A stretch of DNA of 64,000 nucleotides from Zygaena filipendulae. Taxonomy: Eukaryota > Arthropoda > Insecta > Lepidoptera > Zygaenidae. The notes beneath the pieces are model-generated. The model saw nothing but the letters and a program-made list of their open reading frames with translations. It was not told the DNA's origin and made no database searches. The position numbers and the translations under genes are program-made. Of this stretch, positions 24,003 to 35,594 are shown in pieces. The DNA is taken from contig OU015674.1 of assembly GCA_907165275.2 (NCBI GenBank), forward strand, positions 7,403,001-7,467,000. The letters run 5' to 3'. Every line of letters starts with the position of its first letter. The first letter of the stretch is position 1.

Positions 24003-24566
24003 AATGGGCTAGTTGACTAAATTTTTTTTTTGTCCGTCTTGTAGATTAATAAAAAATGCTAGGCTTATAACTAGCGGTTAGTGACGTCACGAGCCCCCAC
24101 CCTAAACTATAATGGGGATGCGGACTACTTTTGAAATTCTAATTCTAATTAGTCCGTCAGTTAGAAAATAAAAAAACAATAGACACGTATTTTTTGCTTT
24201 TTCAAATAAATTAAAATTACAGAGATAAAGCGGATTAAAGTTTAGGGTGAGGGGGTCGTGACGTCACTAACCGCTAAAACCGCCATACAAACTGTCAGAA
24301 TAGTGACGTCACGCGAAATTTCAACTCAATAATATCGCCGTTATTTTTTGATTACGTAAAAAAAGAAAAAATACGTGTCCAATATTTTTTAATAATCTAC
24401 AAGACGGACTAAAAAATAAAAATTAGCCAACATGCCCGCCCATTCGCTTTATCACTGTATATTTTCATTTATTGGAAAAAGCAAAAAATACGTGTTCATT
24501 ATTTTTTATTTACTAACTGACGGACTAATTAGAATTTTGATTTTCCAAAGTCGTCAACATCCTTAT
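24003..24566. mobile_element. CRE-bearing MITEs, one copy inserted into another
   Basis: A plus-oriented copy (ATGGGCTAGTTGACTAA at 24003) is interrupted after CCCTAAACTATAATG by a minus-oriented copy (about 24114-24433). It resumes with CGCTTTATCACTGTATATTT and ends near 24566. TGACGTCAC sites occur in both copies. Confidence 0.75.
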
Positions 24567-24639
24567 TCTTGGACATCATCGACAGTGCCACGTCCCAAAC
24601 TAAGCTTTTTAGGTGCCACACATCTACTATGCTTCTTCT

Positions 24640-25055
24640 AAAGAGTTAAGTTTGCGAGTTTGTGAATTGTGAGTTTGTGAGTTTGTGACGTTGTAGGGGG
24701 TAATATATGAACCTACTGAACCGATTTTGAAAATTCTTTCAATTATAGGAAGCTACGGTAGTTCCGAGTGACATAGGGTATTTTTTATCCCGGAACTCCC
24801 GCGGGAACTCCGAAATTACCGCTGGTAAAACCGCGGGGGAACAGCTAGTCTGGTATAATCCTTACTACTTACTCATTGATGTTACTAGTACAATTAGTAG
24901 TAAGTTCAACGGTTCACCCTTAACGGCTAAACCAATCATCGTGAAATTTCGCATACCCGTTGTCAGGAGAACAGGAAAGAGCATGTGGTACTTTTGTCCC
25001 GGAGGTCCCGTAGAAACTCTGAAATTGATTCGGGTGAAACCACGGTGAAAAGCTA
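24640..25055 (-). repeat. Two GCGG-headed repeats, minus
   Basis: 24640-24848 is of the GACGTTGTAGGGGGTAA type; 24895-25055 is a second, weaker copy. Confidence 0.7.
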
Positions 25056-25061
25056 GTATTA

Positions 25062-25402
25062 TATATCAATTTCACCCGCTTTCCTGTACCCCTGACGACG
25101 TGTATGCAAAGTTTCATAGTGATCGGTTCAGTGGTTAAAGCGTGAAAGCGTGACAAACAAACTAATAAACTTAAATTCGCATTTTATAATGATATTTAAT
25201 AGTAAGGAAGGACTAGCTGATCCCCGCGATTTCGCCTGCGTCAATTTCGGAGATCCCGCGGTAATTCCGAAATAAAAAGCTCTGTACCCCTGACGATATG
25301 TATACAAAGTCTCATGATGATCGGTTGAGTAGTTTAGGAATGAAAGGTAACAGACAAACTACTTCGGTATTTATTTTATAATAATATACCTATTAGTATG
25401 GA
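25062..25402 (+). repeat. Two GCGG-headed repeats, plus
   Basis: 25062-25205 lacks its head; 25213-25402 starts CTAGCTGATCCCCGCG. Together with the preceding minus copies they make an inverted arrangement. Confidence 0.65.
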
Positions 25403-25723
25403 TTAACATAGTTTCAGCATTGTCTGACACAACCTTTTTTTTGTGAATCCAGAAGCGATTTGTAAGAATACAGCGAGATGTAAACATATGGTACTGTCGT
25501 GCACACGAGCGTTAAAAAATTAAAAAAAAAACTTAAAAAATTTTTTTTTTTTTATACAAAGCAATATAATTCAATGAATTATTGGTTTCATAAATTTCAC
25601 TAGGTAGCTGTTAAACGCTTTTTCACCAGTATTTCATATTTAATTTCAAAAACACCATAACTCCTCAAAAAACGAGATTCATCGCAACATTTAGTAGGTA
25701 GTTATGTCAAATTTAAACACATA

Positions 25724-25905
25724 ATGGGCATGTTGACTAACTTTTATTTTTTAGTCCATCTTGTAGATTATTAAAAAATATTGGACACGTATTTTTTCTT
25801 TTCTGACGTAATCAAAAAATAACGGCGATATATTGAGTTGAAATTTCGCGTGACGTCACTATTCTGACAGTTTGTATGGCGGTTTTATCGGTTAGTGACG
25901 TCACG
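25724..25905 (+). mobile_element. CRE-bearing MITE, left half only
   Basis: Starts at TA|ATGGGCATGTTGACTAA and stops just after GTGACGTCACG, where it joins a fragment of the GCGG-headed repeat. The right half is lost. Confidence 0.75.
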
Positions 25906-26324
25906 AAATGAACTTTTTATTTCAGAATTCCTCCAGGGACTCCTGAAATTAACGCGAGAAACAGCTACCTACTTTAAAATCGTAACAAGAAATGACAAAA
26001 CGCGTCGAATTGAGAATCTCCTCCTTTTTGGGAAATCGGTTAAAAAACAAGAAGAAAATCCAAATTCTATAACTTTTCTTCTCACCTGTACACGACACTC
26101 CAGTCGCGGCGAGGGCCGCGAGGTCGGAGGGCGGAGGGACGGGACGGGCGGGCGGGTGTCGATCCATCTTGTTCTATCCACTACAATTTATTTGTACCAC
26201 TGTGACGGATCTGTGTGGTCACTATTTAACAAGAATTCTTTCGCGCATTTCTTGTGTTCTTACATCAAAAGGAGAGTCGGTTTTTGTTTTCCAAATCTTG
26301 ATAAAACTGTTTATAACATGCCGT

Positions 26325-26734
26325 TCCGCCCGCGGTTTTACTCGCAACATTTTCGTATTCCCTAGTTAACTAGCATCGAGATAAGAAGATTCCTTGCGTT
26401 GTTTTTTTATTTTTTTTGTGGAAAAACCTTACGACTAATGTAAAAAAATCCTTACTATTTATTATAAATGCGAAAGTAAGTTTGTTTGTTTCGCTTTTAC
26501 GCCCTAACCACTCTATCGAGCATTATGAAATTTTGCATACGTTGTCGGGGGTACAAAAACGGACGTATAGGGTACTTTTTATCCCGGAATTCCCGCAAGA
26601 CCTCCGAAATTAACGCGGGTAAATTTTGCATACCATGTACGTTGTCAGAGGCAAAGAATACAATGTAGCTAGGGTACCGGAATTTCCGCGGGATCACCAA
26701 AATCAACGCGGGTGAAACCGAGGGGTTCCGCTAG
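26325..26734. repeat. GCGG-headed head fragment and long minus copy
   Basis: 26325-26365 is a plus head fragment. 26451-26734 is a minus copy in which the CCGAAATTAACGCGGGT block occurs twice. Confidence 0.65.
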
Positions 26735-27401
26735 TAATTAAAGTTTAACAGAACACAGATGTTCCGATATTACAGACAGACGCTTCGACTTCATTTATAT
26801 GCACTGTCTGCATATGGGCATAATCAAAAGGGTTTAAACTTAAAACCCGGTGCTTGGGTATTAAAACCCAATAAGAACCGTAAACACACACACAGAAAAC
26901 TCAAGCACCGGTCAACCCGGTCGATTACTCATCTGTATACGTGGTCAATTTTAAAAGTCATTGAATCTTATTTTAATAATAATAATCAATGACTGAACAA
27001 TACTACTGTATCCAAAATATACATTTTCACACCACATGCTCGACAATGCCGAATTATATGTCATGTAAACCTTACCGAAAGCAAGACATTATATCTCTTG
27101 GCTTTAGCCGGGTTATAATGTTCTATTGAATTTCATTATAACCCGCTGGTCAATAATGTGATTTTCACTTTCATAATTCTTATTGCTATGTCCATAATGT
27201 CTCATTTCGCTAAACAGAATGTGTTCTCAGCGGGCGCGGCCAACTCGATTTTCGAAGACCGAAGCCGTGGCCCACTAGATTCGCAGTGAGACGAACTTCA
27301 TTTGTTTGTCAAATCGAGTAGGCCACGCCAGCTGAAAGAAGTGGCTATATAGGATCTACTAAGCCTGGTTTTTTATTGTCTCGCATTATGTGAGAAAAGT
27401 A

Positions 27402-27616
27402 GAGTATACACCACAGGGATAAAACTGTTTTTTTCTTGGGCGCTTGAATCCCTCACTGCACTCAGGACTCAATCTTAATTCCCTCCCTTTGGTCGGGAAT
27501 TAACTTATAACACCCTCGCTGCGCTCGGGAGTTAAATTTGGAGTCCTTCGTTATGTTCAGGATTCAATGTAGCGCCCGTGACATAAAACAGTGCTTTATC
27601 CCCTTGGTGTATAATC
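27402..27616. mobile_element. TA-flanked inverted-repeat element with quasi-palindromic modules
   Basis: GAGTATACACC and the inverse of GATTATACACC form the ends, with TA at 27400-27401 and 27617-27618. The interior holds four related 18-19-bp modules such as CCCTCGCTGCGCTCGGGA. Confidence 0.65.
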
Positions 27617-27639
27617 TACTATTATATGCCTACTGAAAG

Positions 27640-29135
27640 ACAGCCATAGGGTGAATCGTTAGGGCTAGTTTTCATATGAATTCCAATTTCCAATTAGTAG
27701 ATATTTTTTCCCACTACAGCTGTTTTTATATTATTTCACCTTAAATACAAAATACCATAACTTTTTCTTATCTCGCTAATGTTAAAAAGATCATTTTAAT
27801 CCATTTTTTCTATTAAATAAAAATGAAATAAGTACCTATTTTATTACTGAGGTGTTATTTAATAAAAACCAGTTAAAAAGTAAGAAATCATCTTTTGAAA
27901 TTCGTTTGAAAACTAGCCTTAACTTTAAGCTAAAGTATGCCAATTGTTTCAGAAGCCTCGCAATTTCATGCAACTGATAAAAAAAAATCACGTTCGCTTC
28001 AAATGAAACGTGTGTATTGTTCAGAAATACGCAATAAACAACACACGGACAAGACAACCGGCTCGCACTAGCGGTGCTATAGCGGCGAGTAATTACCAAA
28101 AAGAGAAACGGTTTCTATCAATAAATAAGGATTTCCTTGATAGCTCCCCCCCTCCGTATTATACAATGTACGCACCATATTCTTTCCACATTATTGATTT
28201 TTTTTTTCACCATCCACCACGCCTCCCCCCCCCCGCCCGTCCCGCCGCGCGATAAGCAATACGCACGCCGCGTCGACGACGAGGTTGTCGCGAAATTATC
28301 GAAATCCAACAAAAGCATCCCGAAACGAAACTCGGCACAAGAAAACTAATAACCGGACTTTCGTCCGCCACCCCGCACCCGCACACACGCGCGCGCCGCC
28401 ACATCAAAGTGGACACGCACGCACACACGCGCGCACACACACGCGCGGCAAACTCTAATTATATACGAACAGGCGAAAGAAAATAAAGATCGGGAAATTT
28501 TACAAGAAACAAGCGAGGGTAGGATGGGGAGCTGACCGCTCTCAGTCATTAAGCCTCCCCCCCCCTGCGGCCCCCCGCGCCCGCTCCCCCCCATCTTAGG
28601 GGGCTAGTTCTCCCCTTGGATGTTTAATAATATGAAGAATTGGAGATAATTTGCGCGAAACTAAATAAGAACGCCGGACGAAAACTAAAAGGTCGAGGGT
28701 GGGCTGATGAATATATACATACATACATACTTACTATAATACCTACTCACAGACCCACCCGCGGTAACTAGCCCCCGTGGGTAACACATAACGAAGTGTT
28801 TTATTTACTTATTAACGATGTTCATGATAACCTCGAAATTAAACTGTGCGGTTATTAGACTGACACTAACAAGCTAGACTAGACCTCAGGCGTAGAACTA
28901 GCGAACGAAATTTTAAAGTTTTCATGCAAATTTCAATAGATATTTTCCTGCCCTGTGAATGTTTTTTGTCTACTATAACTAAATTATAGAATGCTAATTT
29001 TTTTCTCAATTCGCAAATATAATAAAATTTATTAAAATAATTTTAAAAGTTTTTTCCGCGTAGATTTTAGATTTTCAATATCGGAATATTGGCAATATCG
29101 GAAACAAATCGAGTATTTTACTATTTAGGTCATCT
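27640..29135. other. Repeat-poor region with CpG-rich and CA/CG-repeat blocks
   Basis: 28200-28600 holds C-rich runs, CACACACGCGCG tracts and GGGGGG stretches. The short frames here are composition artefacts. Possible regulatory element in the proposed intron. Confidence 0.3.
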
Positions 29136-29138
29136 ATC

Positions 29139-29350
29139 CCTATTTAATAAATGCGAAAGTACTAACTCTGTCTGTCTGTCAGACTATTATCTATTCACGA
29201 CTTAATTACTTAACCGATCGTCATTAAATTTCACTTACTTACACGTTGTTGGGGGTCCAAAAAACTAAACAAAAAATCACTGTTCTCGAGGAATAGAAAT
29301 ATGCTTGAAATAATCTAAATTCACGAGTGAAGTCGCGGGCACCAAATAGT
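29139..29350 (-). repeat. GCGG-headed repeat, diverged
   Basis: CCTATTTAATAAATGCGAAA tail, a TGTC tract and a degraded head. Confidence 0.6.
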
Positions 29351-29907
29351 CTGTGATATTTTAAATTACTCACGTCTTTCTGACTAACATTGTTTTTGTC
29401 AGCCTAGCCTAGCCCAAAGAAAGCCTAGCCCAAAGATATAGATTAGAGTAGATAACGCACGACATAAACGTGTTCGTAAAATTATATGAAGCCTTAAATG
29501 GTACAATCTCTTTTATGCTTCAAGGGTTCTTTCGGCCACGAATTTTTACAATCGGCAATACTCTGCAGCTCAATAAAGTATTTTTTGCCGACTTCCAAAA
29601 AGGCGAGGCATCTATTTTTCTAGTACAATAGGTATATTGAACCACAGTTAGCGCAGGCAGAGTGAAGCTATTACGTCACGCTTACAAAGCGAAGTACGTT
29701 TTATACGTATTCATGCTCGTGTGTGTATCACTGAAGGTAATTTCGCGCCATTCCACGAACACATCCATTGGTTGTGTATTTTGAATAAAACTATTACTGC
29801 AAAGTTAAATAATATAATCTAGGTATAAAACAAGCTTAATGTTTTTTTTTTCAGATCGATCAATTTTTTATGCTTATTAAAATAAGTATAACAATTTAAT
29901 ATGCATA

Positions 29908-30487
29908 CTAGCTGTTCCCCGCGGTTTTACTCGCGTGAATTTCGGTATTTCCGGAGGTAAAAGTACCTTTTCTGTACCCCTGAGAACATGTATGCCAAAT
30001 TTCATTGTGATCGGTTGTTTTATTTAGATAGTTAAAATATACCTTTTTAGGTTTTTAGTTTAAAAAATGTTAACGTAGCTTTCTTCTGTACAGAGATATA
30101 GACATTTTTGAACATAATTCGACGACTCCTTGCTTCAGCAACAAAGCAAACTACACTAACCTCACACAATAGATTTATTAGCGGCACGCCTATGGAAGAG
30201 AATATTGCGTAATCTATTCTTTATAATACATCTGTGAACAAGTTAGTCTTGTTGTTGATCATTTTTATATTTGAGTTGATTCATATTTCACCTAGCTGTT
30301 CGCCGCCGTATTTTCGTTGATGTCGCGCTAATTTCGGAGTTCCTGCGGGAACTCCGGGATAAACCGTCTGTACCCTAGCTTTTTTCTGTATCCTTGCCAA
30401 CGTGTTTGAAAAAGTATGATGATCTGTGGAGGAGTTAAAACATGAAAGCGTAAAAAAGAAACTCACTTTCGCATATATTATAACGAT
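29908..30487 (+). repeat. Two GCGG-headed repeats, plus
   Basis: 29908-30030 is truncated after ATTGTGATCGGTTG. 30292-30487 is complete but diverged, with 240 bases of unassigned DNA between. Confidence 0.65.
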
Positions 30488-30506
30488 AATTAATTTAAAT
30501 ATCTAA

Positions 30507-30743
30507 CGGCCGCACTCAGAGTCGACTTTAATGATTACTTAGTTAAGTATAGATTTTTAAAACAAAACTGCCTCAATCAGACAAGTTTAATAAATTAATG
30601 TTAATTGGCATTTGATGAGATGTAACTTAATTAGTTAAATGCCATTTTACATTAATTTATTGAACTTGTCTGATTGCGGCAGTTTTGTTTTAAAAATCTA
30701 TACTTAACTAAGTAATCATTAAAGTCGACTCTGAGTGCGGCGG
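30507..30743. mobile_element. TAA-duplicating hairpin MITE, copy 1 (237 bp)
   Basis: Ends CGGCCGCACTCAGAGTCG and its inverse, flanked by TAA direct repeats at 30504-30506 and 30744-30746. The two arms (about 105 bp each) are almost fully complementary around a loop near TGTAACTTAATTAG. A TAA target fits the PIF/Harbinger type by analogy. Confidence 0.85.
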
Positions 30744-31149
30744 TAATGGTACTTAATATTACAAAACAACACTATAACATACCGCTTTTGGTTCCCGCCA
30801 AAATCTCCATAGGGTTGTTAAAAAAATTATACGAACCTTAAATCTAAACAATCAAAGACCTAATAAATGCCAGATTTGACAGTTTTCTTTTTCTGCTCGC
30901 ACAATATAGTTTTTAATTTAAGAACAGCGGCCAGTTCTCGTGTGGTGGCTCAAAATAATCCATATAAATTAGGGATTGAATGTTGAAATGAGAGGGGGTG
31001 TGTGTGGGCAGGCGTGGGGGTGGCGAGCGAGCGGTGGGGGGCGGGTGCTCGAACACTGTTAAACTAATTATTGCGAGGGGGCTGCCAGGGGGATAACTTC
31101 TCTAAGATTTTTCTACAACTGCTCTAAGACATCTCATTTTATCGAACCC

Positions 31150-31350
31150 ACTTGACGTTTTCACGGTCTCAGTCGGGTTTATTTCGGAGTTCCCGAAGGA
31201 ATTCCGTGATAAAAGTACCCTATGTCACTCAGGAATACTGTAGCTTCCTATAAGTGAAAGAGTTATTAAAATTGGTTGAGTAGTTTTTAAGTTTATCCGT
31301 TACAAACATACTAAAAATGAAATCTTTCTTCTTTATAATATTTATATCCA
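31150..31350 (+). repeat. GCGG-headed repeat, diverged
   Basis: GGTTTATTTCGGAGTTCCCG and TAGCTTCCTATAAGTGAAAG blocks. Confidence 0.65.
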
Positions 31351-31490
31351 TAATCTTCAGCGTCTTATTCGTAGAGAGTGCCTTACCACCATGAGGGTTC
31401 CTCACGGTCTTTTCCTTCACCGATAGTTCAAGCTCAAGATTTTAAAATTATGGGAAAAGTAGTGTAACTTTGTATTGTTTTTAACCGACT

Positions 31491-31772
31491 TCCAAAAAGG
31501 AGGAGGTTCTGCATTTGGCTGTATGTATGTTTTCTTTTTCTTTTTTTTTCTTTTTTTTAAGTATGTTCATCGATTACTCGAAGACAACCGTCTTCGATTT
31601 GAAAAATTCTTTTTTTGTTTGAAAGGACTCCCAAGTTGGTCCCATTGCCGCCAAATCGAGATGGCGTGAGTCCACTCCCGCCACGAGCTCGCCGTGAGCA
31701 GAACAACCCAAGTGGGCAGACACAAGCGGGCTTGGCACCGAATTCAAACCGATCAGTGGTAGCACAAACCAA
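31491..31772 (+). repeat. AACCGACTTCC-headed interspersed repeat, copy 1
   Basis: TTTTTAACCGACTTCCAAAA head, GGTCCCATTGCCGCCAAATC centre and CGATCAGTGGTAGCACA end. It matches 58698-58972 over most of its length. Confidence 0.75.
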
Positions 31773-31865
31773 TTATAATATTACGTGTATTTTTGTGTGT
31801 TTGGATTAAATCAGTATTTTGTTATTTTTAGTTTTATAGTTAGCGATTAAAGATTTTTAGATATC

Positions 31866-31992
31866 GCGGTTGGTGTAGAGGTTAACGAACTTGCCCCTGT
31901 AGCCAAATTGACATTCTACAATCGTTATCGTCATAGAAAACTGGCTGACTACACTACGCCAGATGTCACGGGTTCGATACCCGAACCAGGGA
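31866..31992 (+). repeat. tRNA-related SINE head, interrupted
   Basis: Box A-like TTGGTGTAGAGGTTAACG and box B GGGTTCGATACCCG (31970-31983) are about 100 bases apart, too far for a working tRNA, and no cloverleaf closes. Confidence 0.55.
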
Positions 31993-32094
31993 AAAAGTGA
32001 TGTAGGTAGCTACCTACATTTCTTTTTACCTTGACAGTTTAGTATACGTCATAAGTATGTATATATTTACATCAGCTTATCCTACCTCAGAGTA

Positions 32095-32290
32095 AATATA
32101 CTACGTAAATGTGAAGGTGTGGATGTTTGGATGTTTGTTACTCAATCACGAAAAAACGGCTGAACGGAATTGGATTAAATTTGCCATGCACGTTATCAGG
32201 GGTATAGAGAAAAACATAGGGTACTTTTTATCCCGGAATTCCCGCGGGAACTCCGAAATTATCGCGGGTGAAACCGCGGGGCACAGCTAG
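32095..32290 (-). repeat. GCGG-headed repeat, full length
   Basis: GTGTGGATGTTTGGATGTTT to GAAACCGCGGGGCACAGCTA; one of the best-preserved copies. Confidence 0.85.
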
Positions 32291-32615
32291 TTTTAGATAA
32301 ATATGTCAAAAATAAAATTTCATTTTATTTATTTAACAATTAATGCACACAAAGACAACATAAAAAGAAAGAAATTGATATAAAAGTCTGTATATCCAAA
32401 AATTGTTAGTTGCCTGGAAGAAATCGCCCTTAAGCAATAAGACCGTCCTTTGTTAGCTGTTTTATTTATTAGTTATGTTGATAATATGATTATGTATGAG
32501 AAAAGAAGTTAAATTTTTTTGTATTATCCGTAATATTGTCCTAAAGTCAACTGTGTCGAACTCTAGCTCTGTCCACATGACACAGACAAACGTCAGACCA
32601 ATACGTACCTATACT

Positions 32616-32859
32616 GGGCCCTTATTCACTATGACCATAACGCGTCGCGTTAAGATATAAGGCGCTACTTAAATTGCTTTTCCCTCGGTTTCAAAGAAGT
32701 TTTACTTAAAAAACAACATTCACATTAAATCACAACGTTTCTTCTGTCATAAAGAATATAAATTTCTTATGTGTTTTTGCATCTGGAGCGTTTGGGATTG
32801 TATTTTTGGGACGCGCGTTATGGGCAAGAAATGTTGATGGTCGTAGTGAATAAGGACCC
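32616..32859 (+). mobile_element. TTATTCACTA-ended MITE, full copy (244 bp)
   Basis: Ends GGGCCCTTATTCACTATGAC and the inverse of GGGTCCTTATTCACTACGAC. TACT lies on both sides and may be the target duplication. Confidence 0.75.
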
Positions 32860-33001
32860 TACTTTAGTAGTTTACTATCTACGAGGAGGGCCAATAAAAA
32901 ATAGGTAAGTCATTGCCTAATTCAGCCAATTATTGTGGACGACGGAAATTAAATGGGACTTTGGTACGCCCTTGAGTATATAGGTACTATATACACATAA
33001 T

Positions 33002-33430
33002 AATCCTTACTATCCCTTAGGTAAAAAACACGAATGGAGTTTGTTGGTTCATCTGTTTGTTACGCTTTCACGCTTTGACCGCTCAACCGATCATCATGAA
33101 ATTTTGCACACACGTTTTCACGGGTACTTATAGGAAAGGAAATAGGGCAAAGTGCTTGGGTTTAAAGCCGTCAGAAGCCCAGGCCACAGATAATATAATA
33201 CTATCCCCAGGCTTTTATCGGGTTTAAACTCGGTGCTTCGGTTTGTTGCCCATCTATACATAGGGTAGAATTCCCGTGGGAATTCCGAAATTGGAGCGGG
33301 TAAGACCCCGAGGAACGGTCACGTAATTTCCTTATCCGTTATCAGAGGTACTTTATCCTTGAACTGTTGTTTTGTTAATCACCGCGGGAACTCCCAAATT
33401 AACGCGGGTGGAACTACCGGGAACAGCTAG
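33002..33430 (-). repeat. GCGG-headed repeat, composite
   Basis: Two head blocks follow one tail, separated by about 130 bases with a TGCTTGGGTTTAAA motif also seen at 26830. Confidence 0.6.
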
Positions 33431-33602
33431 TCTTATAGTCGCCTACTCACCTGGCACTGATATATTTGCCGACAGTTTATCAACAGTGGTTGCAAATGCC
33501 ATTATGTTTCTAAGTCAATCGGACTATCTAACGCTGTAATCCATTGGGCACTTACCTGTATTTACAGTGAAATTTCTATAAATAAATAAATAAATAGGTA
33601 CA

Positions 33603-34150
33603 CTAGCTGTGCCCAGCGATTTCACCCGTGTTGATTTGAGGAAAAAACTAGCTAAATATTGTACAGCTAACCGTTAACGCAGCATACGTAATGGAAGTTC
33701 TCAAAACGGATATTTTTTACAGTTTTAGCAACATTTTTTATTGCTGCTCCGCTCGTATTGGTCTTAGAGTAATGATATATAGCTTATAGTCTTTCTCGAT
33801 AAATGGGCTGGCTATCTAACACTGAAAGAATTTTTCAAATCCGACCAGTAGTTCCTGAGATTAGCGCGCTCAAGCAAACAAACAAACAAACTCTTCAGCT
33901 TTATAATTTACTAGCTGCGACCACGGTTTCACCCGCGGTAATTTTGAAGTTCCCGGTAATTTTGAAGTTCCCGCGGGAATCCCGGGATAAAAAGTACCCT
34001 ATGTCCTTCTCTGTACCCCTGACAATGTGCATGCCAAATTTCATCCAAATCCGTTCAGCCGTTTTTTCGTGATTGAGTAACAAACATCCAAACATCTAAA
34101 CATCCATACTTTCACATTTATAATTTTAATAGAAAGTAGGATTAGTATGG
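33603..34150 (+). repeat. Two GCGG-headed repeats, plus
   Basis: 33603-33909 is diverged. 33911-34150 is well kept, with GTAATTTTGAAGTTCCCG duplicated in its head. They end 160 bases before the peptide-gene TATA box. Confidence 0.75.
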
Positions 34151-34310
34151 ATTGGTCAGTCTACTGTACCTAAGGAAGTAAGGATATATTTATCGCATTT
34201 TAAAAATTTCAACTAAAATTAAACTTATATAATTATTATGTATAATAATAATATTTTAGATGACGCATAATGCTCATGAATAAAGCATGTAACGTCATTC
34301 ATTCAAAAAG

Positions 34311-34345
34311 TATAAAAAGGTAAGCATGTTGGTTTAGAATTCAGT
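34311..34345 (+). promoter_or_regulatory. TATA box and initiator of the secreted-peptide gene
   Basis: TATAAAAAG starts at 34311 and the arthropod initiator TCAGT starts at 34341. The A of the initiator at 34343 is 32 bases downstream of the TATA box, the spacing expected for an insect RNA polymerase II core promoter. The predicted 5' UTR is about 33 nt. Confidence 0.7.
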
Positions 34346-34375
34346 GAGCGATCTGTGTTCGAGCGGACATCAACA

Positions 34376-34678
34376 ATGGCGTCCAAGTCTGTAATCCTAG
34401 CCTTGCTGGTTGTCAATTTCGCCGTGGTTTTGACGAGAGATATACGTTCAAACACGTGCAATTGTGATTTAATTGAAGATGCACCACAAAAAAGAGACGA
34501 TCAAGATGTGAAATCGTGTGAATGTGTAACCGATAGAAAAACAATCACACCCGAAACAACGAGTGCCGTTCGAGAAAGGAGATCGATCAACATACACCGC
34601 AGGTGTCCGCTCGGGTACTCTTTAATATCGAGATGGTGTGTCAGGCGTCAGTCCATAATTAACAGAAGGTATCCATAA
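34376..34678 (+). CDS. Small secreted cysteine-containing prepropeptide
   Basis: Single exon, 100 residues, beginning MASKSVILALL. Residues 1-20 form a hydrophobic signal peptide, so the product should be secreted. The next part is acidic with two Cys pairs (28/30 and 48/50). RERR at 66-69 fits a furin-type cleavage site; beyond it lie 31 residues (70-100) rich in Arg, with two Cys (77 and 88) enclosing a ten-residue loop that starts C-P-L-G. By inference the mature product could be a cationic single-disulfide peptide held by an acidic pro-part, as in many antimicrobial or signalling peptide precursors. No family is recognised. Reading could start upstream only at a GTG, so the ATG at 34376 is chosen. 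AATAAA occurs at 35002-35007, giving a 3' UTR of about 330-350 nt. The gene would lie inside the proposed zinc-finger intron, on the opposite strand. Confidence 0.75.
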   Translation: MASKSVILALLVVNFAVVLTRDIRSNTCNCDLIEDAPQKRDDQDVKSCECVTDRKTITPETTSAVRERRSINIHRRCPLGYSLISRWCVRRQSIINRRYP

Positions 34679-35001
34679 ACCCAGTAGAGAAGAGAAGTTT
34701 TCGGTTGGGGTGGAAGTCGTGCCGAGTGGAAGCGTTAGTGTTCGTAGCTCTATTCACCATTCAGCAGCCATTTTGTTCATCCCAAGAGAGAAACCAGTTT
34801 TCAAGAGAGCACCGTAATTCGTCTCGGAAAACAATCTAACACATATAGTTTCGCTATAATAGTTGAAAAATAAGATGTATTTTGTTACTGAATCATGTGA
34901 ACTAAAATACTACTATATATAAATACTAAACGAAGAGTGCAAAGCATTTCATAACAAAACCACATAAATAATTTATATGTGTATTCAAAGACATTCTATA
35001 C

Positions 35002-35007
35002 AATAAA
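35002..35007 (+). terminator. Polyadenylation signal of the secreted-peptide gene
   Basis: AATAAA about 325 nt after the stop codon; a second AATAAA-type hexamer lies near 35165. Either could define the transcript end. Confidence 0.45.
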
Positions 35008-35594
35008 TTGTGTGTATTAGTGACTGTGACGGGAAAAATCAATGACATTCTATGTATTGAAGGAAAATAATAATAATATGCCATCAAGCAACTGTTTCTC
35101 TTCTGAAAATTACTTTATTAGATAATATAATAATAGATATATTTATTTTTATTTAAAAACCTAAAATAAATGATATCATGATTTATCCAGAAAACAATAT
35201 GCAAGTGGAATATTTTTAGACACAATTTTTTTTTTTACACCTTTTTTTTATTATTGTCTTTTATAATAATTTTATACTATAGCTTCTACTCTTAAAACTT
35301 TAATTAATCTGTTATGCTAATCGGAATGGGCGTTAAGCATCTTCCAGGATAAAAATGTTTGTACCCGAGTGTACCAGGATAAAGAATTAACAATTTTGCC
35401 TGAATATAATATATTTTATGCTTCATTTAAATTTCGCTAAAATCTTATTGACAAACTGGTAAAAGTTTTAGGTGGGTATTTAACAATATCACAGTAGCTA
35501 CGGAGGGGTCAAGCCGGGTCTATTTTGGTTTTCCTTCGGGAACAGAACATAATTTTTACATACATTTTAATATTAAATATAATTTTATTGTTAA

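Noticed and set aside
28118..28594. Several overlapping 60-80-codon frames
   Set aside because: They arise from C-rich and CA/CG simple repeats on both strands and show no protein-like composition.
31866..31992. Possible tRNA gene (A and B boxes)
   Set aside because: The box spacing is about 100 bases and no cloverleaf forms; it fits a SINE head better.
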